Below are positions 47,571 to 58,775 of a DNA stretch of 64,000 nt, piece by piece. The stretch spans positions 18,173,214-18,237,213 of the forward strand of contig CM037778.1 of assembly GCA_021229015.1 (NCBI GenBank). The letters are read 5' to 3'. Made by a program: the position numbers and the translations under genes. The DNA comes from Solen grandis (lineage: Eukaryota; Mollusca; Bivalvia; Adapedonta; Solenidae). Each line of letters opens with the position of its first letter. The stretch's first letter is position 1. A model generated the notes under the pieces. It was not told where the DNA came from. It made no database searches and saw only the letters and a list, made by a program, of their open reading frames with translations.

Positions 47571-49450
47571 TTAAGGAAGCACATTTCTTTCTTAATGTAA
47601 GATTAGGTGTCCAGTCTGTCAAAGAAACTGATTGTTTTCAGCCTTTATAGGGTTATGATCATTACAAGATCAAATTGATCCTTCTAATCTTTAAGCAAAT
47701 AACAGTATTATATTATTGGACCAAGTGGGTTCCCTTCTTTTTATCTCTCAAAATCTTTATCGCATAGTGCCATTGTGCACATCCTATTAGATTTTGATTT
47801 TAATAATATTTGGTTTGTTTAAATTTAGATCTGTACGATATTGGAGTAACACAGTTTATTCACCAAATAGGGATGTATATGTTATTATAACAACTAATTA
47901 AAATGTTATTCTGCGACTATTTTTATAAAGATTCGGCTTATCAAAAGCTTTGTATTGGGGGTAATTTTATAATTTTTAATGGGTGGGGTATAAATTTGTG
48001 AGCTTTTTATTGCAGTTTTTCTAGTCATGAAAGTTATATTTTGATAGACCATTTCAAAGGCTACATCATACCAACCCTATTTTGAACAAGTAGAGGGGTA
48101 ATCAATGGTAATAATGTACCAATTTAATTGTTTTCTAAATATTTTATATACATTTTTATCACTCGGTTACAGTATCGAACAAAATGCATATTGTAATTAT
48201 ACCCCACACTCCTACGTATTACTTTAGCAGTAGATCTATCAAGCTGTGCATATCATTAGCATCTGAAGTTTCACAAGTTATGACTCTTTGTTATTAAGCA
48301 GTATACATCTACATGATTGATATGGTCTAGTAGTGAATATTGTCAGCATTTTTGGTTGGAATGTTTTATCACAGACTTTTTCACTTTTTTCTTTTTTGTA
48401 AAACAAACATATCATGAAATCTTTCAATGGAATTTACTTGAAACTTTATGGCTTCTTTAATAATATCAAAAATTATTGCAAAAAATCTACATATAATGAT
48501 GTTGTATTTGAAAAATGCTTTTTTTCTGTACCTTTAGCAATATAAGATGTTTTTCCATCACCTGCATTGATTGTTCTATTTTTGCACTTATATAAACATG
48601 GCATGATCTTTCCTTTAAAGGGGGCCGCCGTGACCGAGCGGTTACAGTCGTGGACTACAAATTCTCAGCCCCTCACCGCTGTGGGTTCGAATCCGGTGGG
48701 GACTTCGGATTTTTCATGTGAGGAACCCTTTTCCATCTGGCTTGCGGTAGGTGGGTGGTTCTACCCGGGTACCTCTGTTTACTCGGGGTCTTCCTCCACC
48801 TGTAATTAGCTGGACGTCGCTATATGATTGAAATACTATCGCAGCGACGATAAACTCCAATACAACAACAACATTTCCTTTAAAGAAAATACTGCACTTT
48901 ACACATTTTAGTTTTCAGCTTTGTACTTATTACACTCAAGGGTATAGAAATTTCTCAGGAAAACGTATGATATTTAGGGCCTCTCTTGTGATAAAACTGT
49001 ACCTTTTGTTATCAGATCGACGGATTTGAAACGGAATTTGCAGCATTTCAATCATCTTATTTTCAACCATATTTTATTCACTTAAATGTTCAATAAACTT
49101 GACACTAATTTTAGCCACTGAAATTTTTTTGTCATCCTTTATGGGTTTTTGATTGTTTAAAAGCCTAGATGGAAACATCATCATATTTTAAAATACCGTA
49201 TTTTTTTATTGTTTAGCATTCATGATCAAATTACATGTATCTGTTTTAGATTTCTATGTTTAATGTGTTTCTTTTTTATTGTTGGTTTGTTGTATGTGTT
49301 GTGTCCAACTTTTACGTTGTCGATAACTTTTGAGCTAGTAGAGATAGAGTGTTCATATTAAGCATTCATATGGAATTCACTGTGCAAGGATGTCCATCAT
49401 TCTCTCTCCATCAATGATGTTCAGCATATGTAAAAAGTTTCTGCGCATGC
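47571..49450. other. spacer between CpG-rich inverted arms
   Basis: About 1.88 kb of AT-rich DNA with no recognisable coding, interrupted by a full SINE at 48621-48873. Whether it is the body of one element or just DNA between two insertions is not settled. Confidence 0.5.
48621..48873 (+). mobile_element. SINE family A, full-length reference copy
   Basis: A 253-base element with a perfect 12-base target-site duplication, TTTCCTTTAAAG, at 48609-48620 and 48874-48885. The tRNA-like head has A-box TGACCGAGCGGTTA and B-box GGTTCGAATCC, resembling a Leu/Ser-type tRNA. The core follows (GGCTTGCGGTAGGTGGGTGG, ACCCGGGTACCTCTG, TTAGCTGGACGTCGC), then tail CGCAGCGACGATAAA and (CAA)n. It is the best-preserved of about ten copies here and defines the family. 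Confidence 0.96.
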
Positions 49451-49698
49451 GAACCGGAAGGCGATGGCACGACAAGTGCAAATTGTCGTTGTTTCGTGCT
49501 TCGCTCCTTAGACGCGCGGACGCGATAGCACGATGTTCTAACGCGCGGACACGACAAAAAAGGGGTGCCAACGTTATTGCGTTTGATTGTCGTGTCTTCG
49601 AACTGTGTTTATCGCGATGTCGCGTCAGCGCGTTTAAAACGCAACATCGCGACAAACTTGTGCGCGGGCACGACATAATTGTAAATTTCGCCGGCGCG
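49451..49698 (+). repeat. CpG-rich inverted arm, right
   Basis: Starts GAACCGGAAGGCGATGGCAC at the inner side and runs outward to about ATTTCGCCGGCGCGGG. Partner of 47300-47570; similarity stops sharply at GAACCGGAA on the inside. Confidence 0.9.
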
Positions 49699-52189
49699 GG
49701 TACTACATAATTGTTTTAAAAAATATTTTTAAGATGTTTTTATTTTCATTTGATTTAGAAGCAATTTTCTTAAAGAAAAAGAAATTATACTGATAAAATA
49801 TAACGGCGTAAATGGGTTGACTTGTTGTCCAATAAACTGTGTATCATTTTGTTTTCAGATGCAATCGTTTTGTCATTATTTTAAGTAAAAGACAAAGGCA
49901 TATAGGAGTCAAAACTAAAATTTCTAATTATTTACAAGTGTCACTTTTTATATTATGATATTTCAAAACTGTGTGTGACGATCTCCCTTCTGAACCCTTA
50001 TTCTTGCAAAAATCACGTTACGATTACTGTTGTAATTAATATGCGTCATGTGGCGGGGGCCCTTTATTTGCACTTGCTGAACGTTTCATATTGGTAAAAA
50101 AATGCAAGAGTGATATTATGCTGCAATGACAATTCAGCTACCTAAATGTTAATGTGACACAAATGTCCGATTCAAGAACCAAAATAATTTGAAATATGTT
50201 TCCGATGCATCTTGTAATCAAGTTTTAAATTTATCGTAGTGTTATTTTGTATTACATAAAGTTTCCGTAATCGGTAAATGTGAAAAAAATGAGTAAAACA
50301 TATGCTTATTTACACGTCACACCCTCCTGTCAGTTTGGAGGAAATATATCCGATAATTTATAAGGACAATTTCGCTCGTTCGTAAATAAATTTAAATTAA
50401 ATTGACACAGCTTCCTGATGCATCAATGAAGTTTTTTGTAAGATTTCATGATCATCAAAGAGGGTTTTATAATGGTTACCATCTTTGCAAAAACCTGCAA
50501 TTGTCATCTCTTGCTGCGGTACTTTCAAATTTCTAAAATGAATTAAATACATTATTGACGTAATTTTTAAAAAATTTTTATGATTGAGTTTTTGTGGGTT
50601 TTTTATTATATGAACTTTCTTTCGTGTTTGATAAATTTTGAAAATGCATTAGGCAAACAGTAAATTAACGAGGAACATACTCTTATCTCTGAAATAAAGC
50701 AACACAACATTTGTAACGAAGCAATTTGGTTTTTGCAAGAGGAATAGAGGCCCAAAAGCTTTTTTCCCTTTTAAAATAGGCAGGATTAAATTTATTTATT
50801 GGGAAATAAGTATTTTCAATATGTATTAAATGTGATTGTATTTTCACAATTATATACTCTGAAGCTTTTCCTGAAAATTTCAATTGTCAAATTAATTAAT
50901 TTCACTAAATGTCTTTGATATATTCTAAGTTCATAAATAAAGATTTTATTGTTTTAATTTTATGTATACTTCAATTTTTTAAACGCATTAAATATGTCTC
51001 GGTAAATCAGAAATGTGGTTTGAATTATAAGGTTTTTATGGAGAAAGCGTTGACAAAAAACTAAATACAATAATCGTGTTTGTCATTTAGTATTACTAGT
51101 ACTGCGAGAAATGGCAGCGTCTAGTAAACAAGGAAAGTCAAAATTAGCTAGTAATGAAATTTAGTAAATTCCTTACTGTTGACAAAGCAGACATGTAAAG
51201 TTTTATTGCGCCCCATGACACTGTTTTATTGATACTATAATTAGAACAAGTCCGTGTTATTTCCATAACCAAGAGCGAGAGCAGGGCTATTTCGTCAAAG
51301 TAAACAGGCGCTATCAAAATGGGTTTTTTCGTCCGCAGGTATTTTTTCATCTGCAAGGGGATATCATCTTTGAAAAAACGTAGAAATTTGAAAAATTCGC
51401 AATTGAAACAAAATTTTTTTGATTCAACGTTAGGGGAAAAGGTCTTATATGTGACAAAAAGAAAACCCGAATTTAGTATTTAGCTGTATATCTTTCAGCC
51501 AACAAAATAAAAATTAAAGTTTCAATGTAGGGGGTTTTAAAATAGGTTTAATATATACAAACATATTTGGAGTGTTCATTTTTAAAATTTTGTTTACATT
51601 CTTTCTTTGCTTTAAGGAGATTCAAATAAGGTAAACTACAACACCCACCCCCACCCGGGTGTTATTCAACGGAATTTGAAAATCTTATTTATTATTTTCC
51701 TTGCATTTTCTTAAATTAAAAACTCATAGCAAATTCATACGCGGATGGTTTGCAGATGATAAAGTAAGGGAAATTTTCAGAAAAAAAATTCATAAAAATA
51801 TTATCGACTTAAATAAATTTGGGGCATTTATTACAAATCCCAAAATCTTTTTTAAAGAGATGTTAAATGAAAGTTTCCTTAAACCCCCCCCTAAAATTCT
51901 AAATAAAAAAAACCAACCCAAACGAATCGTTTAAAACCTGATAGAACTAAAATATTTCTTGTGTGTTACGTAAACTTATTAAAAGGGTTTTGACAACCTG
52001 TTTCTCATTTGAATATTGTCAAAACTTCCCTCAAATTGCGGGGAAGTTTTTCAGAAGTTGTACCCCTTTTGGTTTAGCACCCCAACACCACAGTTCCATC
52101 AGGCCATGTATAAACCTTCACAACATAAGCTTATAAAATTGTAAAACAAGGAGCCCCAGGCAAATTGACAAGTGATATACTGACAAAAA
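49699..52189. other. intergenic, error-prone toward the gap
   Basis: AT-rich, no gene recognised. Homopolymer inflation reappears from about 51350 to the gap at 52564. Confidence 0.55.
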
Positions 52190-52268
52190 ACTTCGGGGTC
52201 TTCCTCCTTGGGAATTAGCTGGACGTCGCTTTTGACGAAAAACTGTCGAAGGACGGTAAGCTCAAAAA
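52190..52268 (+). mobile_element. SINE family A fragment
   Basis: CTTCGGGGTCTTCCTCC, TTAGCTGGACGTCGC, then a degraded GTCGAAGGACGGTAAGCTC tail. Confidence 0.75.
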
Positions 52269-52563
52269 GTCAAGTCTTTTTATTCCCCTTCCTGATAATT
52301 TAGTTGTCATTGTTATCTTTTCCCTTTTAAAACTATAAAAGTGAACTTATTTACCGTCGATAATTTTTAGATTTATTATTATTGTATTGTAATTTTGATA
52401 AGATAACTCCCCCCAAAAAAAAAAAAAAAATTAAAAAAAAAAAATCCCTGATATATTTTTGACTTTCAATGTCTTCAAAGGGGGCAAATTTTATTAACCC
52501 CATAGCAAGTTTAAATGGTTTAGTAAAACTTTTATATATCCCGTTGTTTTTAAAAAGAAAAAT

Positions 52564-52663
52564 NNNNNNNNNNNNNNNNNNNNNNNNNNNNNNNNNNNNN
52601 NNNNNNNNNNNNNNNNNNNNNNNNNNNNNNNNNNNNNNNNNNNNNNNNNNNNNNNNNNNNNNN
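52564..52663. other. assembly gap (100 N)
   Basis: Exactly 100 N. It cuts the reading frame of the retrotransposon that follows. Confidence 1.
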
Positions 52664-52665
52664 AA

Positions 52666-52956
52666 ACCCTTCAGTACAGACGTGATGTCACCAGACTTCT
52701 TATGTTTTACAAAATAGTAAATAACCTTGTTGCTGTCCCATTACCTGCATATCTTGAAAGACCAGCGAGGATATCCCGCCACTTACACTCTTTATCTTAC
52801 AGGCAAATTCATACTCCAGCTAGCTACTTTAAATATTCCTTTTTTCCTTATACAGTGATACTTTGGAACAGCTTACCAGATAATATAGTCTCACAAAATG
52901 ATCTTTTAGCATTTAAACAAAAGCTCCTCTCGTTTCAGATAGTAGACCGTCCCTGA
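52666..52956 (+). mobile_element. non-LTR retrotransposon (LINE) reverse transcriptase, extreme C-terminus
   Basis: Open from the gap edge to TGA at 52954-52956, about 96 codons. It contains RRDVTRLLMFYKIVNNLV, then VPLPAYLE, then SYFKYSFFPYTVILWNSLP followed by LLAFKQKL. The RRD...R...FYKI...FFPxTVxxWNSLP...FK.L arrangement is the familiar end of LINE ORF2 proteins from CR1/L2/Jockey-like clades in invertebrates. The endonuclease and polymerase domains are lost in the gap or truncated. No frameshift is visible, so this copy may be young. Confidence 0.85.
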
Positions 52957-53126
52957 ATCAACAAAAAGATGTTTTTACCAGATCTTAAACCTAACATATT
53001 CACCTTTTTTTTCAGAAAATTTTCTCACCCTAACAAAAATTTTATTTTAACAGTTTTATCCTTGCACAGACGCGCACCTGCCAGTAATACCCGAAAGGGG
53101 AGTTTGTGCAGTATATATAGATAGAT
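52957..53126 (+). mobile_element. LINE 3' UTR ending in (GATA)n
   Basis: A short UTR (CTGCCAGTAATACCCGAAAG, GTTTGTGCAGTATATA) ends in five or six GATA/TAGA units, a microsatellite tail typical of several LINE clades. Confidence 0.7.
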
Positions 53127-53160
53127 AGATAGATAGAACCACCGACCTACCGCAAGCATG
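53127..53160 (-). mobile_element. SINE family A 30-base remnant
   Basis: AGAACCACCGACCTACCGCA then AGC is the reverse of the family A word GCTTGCGGTAGGT-GGTGGTTCT, abutting the GATA tail. Confidence 0.6.
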
Positions 53161-53504
53161 GCAACTGTATCACGGAGACAAGGGAAGACACAAACATAAT
53201 AATCTTTAAAATAATTTATTTATGCTGTATGTAAAATACACAGTAGGGCATGCATTGCACTTAAGGTTAGATTAAGTGGAGATTAAAATACAAATGTGTA
53301 TGATAGTAGCATGATGATATATACTTTAGCATCCCCAGATTCTGATTGGCACAGTATCACCAGGAAAGTTCTGTCTGGGGCCACTACACTCATAAATTTA
53401 TCTACTTCCAATTTTCTAAACTTATTGATCAGGACCCCCCTCCTCCCCCTAATAAAAACAAAATCACACACACACACACACACAAACAAATACAATCAGC
53501 AGGA
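53161..53504. other. intergenic
   Basis: Moderate-complexity DNA with a (CA)n run at 53464-53483. Not recognised. Confidence 0.5.
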
Positions 53505-53888
53505 TTGTAGTGGCCCTAAATTGCTCACCTGAGTACCACAAGTTAGGAACCTAGCAAACATCAAGAGATCAATATTGTTTAAGCAATTTTAGGAGGCTAC
53601 CAGGTGATCAGTTGTACTTGATTTTTTGTTTGTTTTTTTCAGTTGATTTATTTTTCAACTATTTGCAGGTCATGTAGTTCAATGAAGAAATCAAATCCTT
53701 TTGGTTGCCATGGAAACCAGTTCTGCATGGAACAAGATTATTTTATTTACTTTTGTGAAGGACTACCCTAGCCAAATTTCATCAATTTTTGTCATCTGGT
53801 ATCAGAGGAGATGTCATTACTGAAAATAAGCACTAAGGGTGATCACAATAGCCCACTGAGAGCATTCTGTGCTCAGGGGAGCTAAAAA
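53505..53888 (+). mobile_element. GCTCACCTGAG family element, short copy
   Basis: It begins near GTAGTGGCCCTAAATTGCTC then ACCTGAGTACCA and ends GTGATCACAATAGCCCACTG...GTGCTCAGGGGAGCTAAAAA. The ends form imperfect inverted repeats (GCTCACCTGAG / CTCAGGGGAGC). Non-coding. Confidence 0.7.
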
Positions 53889-55041
53889 CAGAAATATAAT
53901 CAGTTCCCAGTAGGACTTGAAATGCAAGAACAAATTTAAACATTTTCAAGTTTCAAAAACTAATGAAATGATGTACATTTATAGTAATTTAAACATTTAC
54001 TGAAAACTGCATTTTTCTGAACATTTACCCCAACTGCATTTAATTTACATACAACTACTTTGGATCTAGTATTTCCTTACATGCTTTTCTTTTGCAGAGC
54101 AAAGAAACAAACAAAAATAAACAAGAAACATGAAGCAGAATGAATACTACCTCACGTCTGTTCTCAGGTGTGCTAAAACGATGTCTACATAACATCTATT
54201 TTGATACATAATCTCTTGCATAGATAGGAACATCATTTTGACTTTATAAACTGGATCGTTAGGTTCTCTTGCTAATCAACAATTTTTTAAACATTATTTA
54301 TTTCATTAAACTTACTCACATGCATTTTTTTGTGTAAAATTACAGCATATATCAACATCACAGCTGGAGAGTTTACCAAATTAAGACATCATAGAATGTA
54401 TTTATTTCAAATCAATCTTTATGTTTTACTCAAAAATTTTGTAACACATTTTTTTTTTTTCAATTTTCATTACTTCTGAATATCAATATTAGTTTTTATT
54501 ATTTGCAGTTCATTAAGAATCTAATCCCTTGGAAGCCACATAATTGATGGATAACTCCTTATAAATTATTATAGAGGACTATAGGTGATCAATTGATTTT
54601 TAAATCCTGTATTTAGATTAAATAAAGTAACAAACTGCCCCCTACAAAATCCCTACATAAGTGTGTATGGCCTTGAAAATAATTGATGAAGAAGTTATAA
54701 TCAATCTTTCCTTGTTCATGAAAAAGTATTAGCATGAATTGTACGAAGTATTGAAAAATATTGTCACTGATAAAACATTTAATCCCCAGCTTCTAACCAT
54801 CTGGCAAAGTCAGCATCTCATTTAGTTTCTACAATCTACTCAAAAATATTCCATTCAGATCTACTGTGTTTACTTACACATGTTTCTATACATAAAAGGG
54901 CTAGGCTGAAATTTTTCCAGAAAATCCCAGTGCATACAAATATATACAATATATACATGTCATAGAAAAAATATTTAAATGCATTTTTGCTAAAATATAT
55001 GTAAAAGAAAAAACAACTAAAATACACATGCAAACATTAAA
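53889..55041. other. intergenic
   Basis: AT-rich; no gene recognised. Confidence 0.55.
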
Positions 55042-55122
55042 CAAGAGGGCCATACTGGCCCTAAATCACTCACCTGAGTACCACCAGCTTATCTATATTA
55101 AACTATTAAAGTCACAGAAGAT

Positions 55123-55351
55123 TTAACCCTTTCCCTCATATAGACTCATTTTGACGCTCTCAAAAGGTACCACATAAAGCCTGATCTGCAGAAAGCCAAA
55201 CTCAAACCTATAAAATCCTCATTACCAGACCACTGAGGAGCAGCGAACAGCATAAAACCTGATCAGCCTGTGGGTGACTTGCAGGCTGATCTGGTTTTAT
55301 GCTGTTCGCATAGGTCTTTTCATGGTGTCCTCTATGAGGAAAAAGGGTTAA
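55123..55351 (+). mobile_element. TTAA-flanked MITE, copy 2 (clean)
   Basis: TTAACCCTTTCCCTCATATA ... TATGAGGAAAAAGGGTTAA, 229 bases. An internal pair, CCTGATCAGCCTG and CAGGCTGATCTGG, forms a hairpin, and AACAGCATAAAACC faces GGTTTTATGCTGTT. It matches 18237-18467 inverted. Confidence 0.92.
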
Positions 55352-55642
55352 TTATATCATTCCTAACAGCACCGAGATTCAAGATGAAAGAAAATTAGTC
55401 TTATCTTTGGGAGCTTCATTTAAGCCTGAACCAAGTAAATTAGGAAAACTATCATAGCTGACATCCTCAGGGGCTTCATTTTTTAATGGTTCAACATAAC
55501 TTAAGCAAATATTGTAAATTTCATTAGGTTTATTACTTGAGCAAAATGAAATCAAATTCTAAATACTGCCTAAAGAAGAGTCTTATTTTTGTCTAAATGA
55601 TTATTATCATAAACAAGTAACTTGTGTTGAACGCAACACATG

Positions 55643-55912
55643 AGTCCCCTAACAGTGAGGTGCGTAATTTTTCTGTAATCTGTAATCATAGCAACTAGAA
55701 TTTTGGTCCAGGAAAAAAAAAAAGAAAAAAAGTGACATGCAGTATATCTATACTGCAATCTATTCATATACCAAGTTTCATAACATTATCTTAAACATTA
55801 TTTAAGTTATTGAGGGATCCGGATTTCCTTACATCCTGACGGCCAGACAGACGTACATACAAATGGAGGGCAAACCTACAGTCCCCTCTCGTGTAAACAC
55901 CCATAGGGGACT
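55643..55912. mobile_element. AGTCCCCT-ended short inverted-repeat element
   Basis: AGTCCCCTAACAGTGAG on the left faces CCCATAGGGGACT on the right. Near the right end GACGGCCAGACAGACG and ACAGTCCCCTCTCGTG occur. No coding. Confidence 0.55.
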
Positions 55913-56343
55913 AATAATTTTATACCAATTGAGAAAACCCAAACTGAATTATTTCCCTTTATTGAGTCTATAATCATATAACCAACCCCATTCAGGACTT
56001 AATTTTTAACAGATAAACTTTGTTTTAGCAGTTTGGCATAAGAATAATTTGCAGAAATATTTTATTAATTTATAAATGGTTTCAAAAAAGATTTTTAAAA
56101 AGTTTTTATAATAAATCTGGCAGTATAGCAGTCAGAATTCTGCATGGATCAAGTCTATCTTAGCAACTTTTGTAAAGGCACACTAAAGGGTCATCCCTGC
56201 CAAGCTGCATAGAATTTTGCCCATTTTGTCTCAGAGTAAGTGTCATTTAAAGCAAATTACAAACAAAGAAAGACTTGTGACGAACGAACAGAAGGTGACC
56301 ACAATGACTTACTTTGATCACTTTGTGTTCAGGTTAGCCAAAA

Positions 56344-58721
56344 ATCAATTAGATATATCAATTGTTTATAGGACATTATTCTAATTAGAAGCTAATTGAT
56401 GACTCTTCTTTCAAAACTAATACAAACACATTCTTGACACTCAATTCCCTCTCTACAACAAACAATTTGCTGGTCTCCCCAAAATTTTGCTCAAGGCAAC
56501 ATCATGATAGTACGATATGACACTGCGATAGTACAATACAACATTACAATATGACAGTGTGATGGCAAAAAACAACATCATGGTATCACAATAGTAAATC
56601 AAAATATCACTGTAGTACAATTCTGAAGTCACTTAAAATGTCATGTGTTGCATATAAGCAATGACACAAGGGAATACCGGTAGCTGAAGCATACTGTACT
56701 GTCATTTCGTACCATCTTGATCTCTTACTGTACTGCTGTGTGTTGTATATCACAAACTAATGTCTTGCATTGTACATCACACTGTCAACCTACTTGTTAA
56801 TTAGAAAATATTTCAAAATGGCCTTTTAGGGATTTTGCGACACTTAAGTTACCAGCTGTCTCATTGCTCTGGAATGGACAGATCAACTGACACAAGACCA
56901 AAGGGACATGTATTTTCTCACTGCTTTGTTGAAAGATTAAGAGAAAGAAAACCAATTTATATCAGTATTGATGTCTTGATTTTATTGACCAGCAATGTTT
57001 TCAGTATAGTCATTCAGTAATAAATATATTCTTTTATTATTCTCAACTTATATTAAAATCAGCATTCCTTCAACAATATCAAAAAGGCTTTTAAATGGGG
57101 AGGAGCAAAGAAAAGTAAAAGTAATATAATTTAAAAGAAGAGACAAGTAAAAAAAGATAGAAAAAAAGAAGGAAAAAGTAGCACTATAAGAAAGCAACTC
57201 AAACAAAAGAGTAGAAGTCTCTAATCTACATTTCTATGTATTATATCACGTCTGCTTTTCATTGTACAAAAAACAACACCGAGAGGTATAAGGTCACAAC
57301 CTTCAGTAACAAATGTCCAGTGGAAACACCACCCTCAGGCTTGTTTTACCTCAACATTTATAATCATCAAGAATTCATTTCAAAAACCTACAGGTGCCAT
57401 AGGCTTACATTTCAACTCTTTATATTCGTATGTCTTCAAATTATATTCAGGCTTCTAGATTTCTGACAAAGCATAGCTAAGCATGGTGTTTTCACTGGAA
57501 GAAAATAACACAGTGATATCTGTTGAGCTAGGAGTTCTTGCAATCATCATCCAAACCTGCCATGTTTTTGTTTACCAATCTATCATTCTATTTCATATTT
57601 AGTTCACCATAAATTTATTGTTTGAATATTCACGTCATGTCAGATGACCATTTATTGAAAGATATATTTCCTGTACACATTAAATGCAAGTCTTCATATC
57701 TACACAAAATGATATTACCAATGCCTTTGAATGAATTAAGCAGATAGTTCCACATGGTAATTCAGGGGTGTTTAACTCTAATCACCCCACTCCCTATGGT
57801 CAGTGAACCCTAGTGCAGGGTGAGTGAAAATCCAAAACCTTTCTCTCTAATTTTCTTGATTTGAAAATCCAGAACCTTTCTCTGTATTTTATTGATTTTT
57901 AAATCAATAACATTCCTTTGTAATTTTCTTGATTTTTCTATCTCAAATTTGGAAAGGCGAGTGGAAATTTTACGATTTTTACACCCCTGAAACTTCAACT
58001 AATCACATACACAAGTGTACTAGTTCACCACAACTTATGAGGTGCTTGTATACTCAGCAAAAAAGAAAGGTAACAGAGTAGTTATCCTTTCAATTATACT
58101 CTGTTTAAGAAGCAGTATTATCTTTAGCTCATGCTACTCATTACCATGTACTAATAGCTACTTCCAATAATCACTGAAGAAAAAAAACGTGTACCAGAGT
58201 CAATAATATCAGACTCTCCATATTTTATGAATATATATTGGTTAAAAAAAAACTTTACAAAAATCTATATACATATTCAACACACTAGCTGTACAGTAAA
58301 ACAAAAATAAACAAAGAACAATCTAAGTTCTGAAAAAAATATGTTGACTTTCTCTCTTTGTACATATGTTTAACACTGCTACACTTCTAACCCTGTAAAT
58401 GTCACAAAAACCTGCACCAAGACCACCGGAGCTGTATGCTCACCACATGACCTCTTAGAAGCATTATGGGTAATTGATGATTTCCTGTTCTCTCTGTGCA
58501 TGCTGCATAATCCTTATTTTCATGGCTGGTTTTATCCACCGTTGATGAAATGGTCTCTGTTGATGAAATGGTCTTTACAAAGCCTCAGAGTATTCTGAAG
58601 CTGCTTTATTTGTATTCTTCAGGATTTCTCATTAAACAGGAATTTCATTACATGCTGACCTCCAGAAATGCTATATTTTGTTCACATTCATTTGATGTCT
58701 ATAGCTGAGTGTGTTTCCTTC
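56344..58721. other. intergenic or 3' UTR of a minus-strand gene
   Basis: Contains an irregular ACAATATGACA/GATAGTACAA short repeat at 56500-56650 and an imperfect AGAACCTTTCTCT...ATTTTCTTGATTTT repeat at 57835-57940. No coding recognised. The 58.3-58.7 kb part is slightly GC-richer and could be UTR of the exon at 58722. Confidence 0.4.
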
Positions 58722-58775
58722 TCAGACATTGGATGTAGGTACACTGTCAAAGTAGCTTTCTTTTCCTAATTGATT
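58722..58775 (-). CDS. possible terminal coding exon, gene unknown
   Basis: On the minus strand a strong acceptor (GTTGTTGTTGCCTCTTCTTTCAG) leads straight into 17 codons, NQLGKESYFDSVPTSNV, and a stop. TTTATT on the plus strand at about 58604 gives an AATAAA signal about 115 bases beyond the stop. I could not find the preceding exon in the window, and so short a peptide identifies no family. The plus strand also shows acceptor- and donor-like words around the same segment (TTCCTTCTCAG, CAA|GTAAGT) but all three plus frames are closed, so a non-coding plus exon is the alternative. Confidence 0.35.
   Translation of the reverse strand, partial: NQLGKESYFDSVPTSNV

Larger units (their letters stand above)
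55042..56343 (+). mobile_element. GCTCACCTGAG family element with two nested insertions
   Basis: Starts AACAAGAGGGCCATACTGGC then CCTAAATCACTCACCTGAGTACCA and ends AAGGTGACCACAATGACTT...GTGTTCAGGTTAGCCAAAAA. Inside lie a TTAA MITE (55123-55351) and an AGTCCCCT-ended element (55643-55912). Without these about 800 bases remain. Confidence 0.65.

Noticed and set aside
47274..47622. Several Arg/Ser-rich open frames on both strands
   Set aside because: They arise from the CpG-rich inverted arm, which lacks stop codons in several frames because of its composition.
48621..48695. tRNA-Leu/Ser gene
   Set aside because: Perfect A and B boxes but continuous with a SINE body and tail between a 12-base duplication.
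49377..49710. 99- and 106-codon overlapping open frames on opposite strands
   Set aside because: Same cause as the left arm: stop-poor CpG-rich repeat, not genes.
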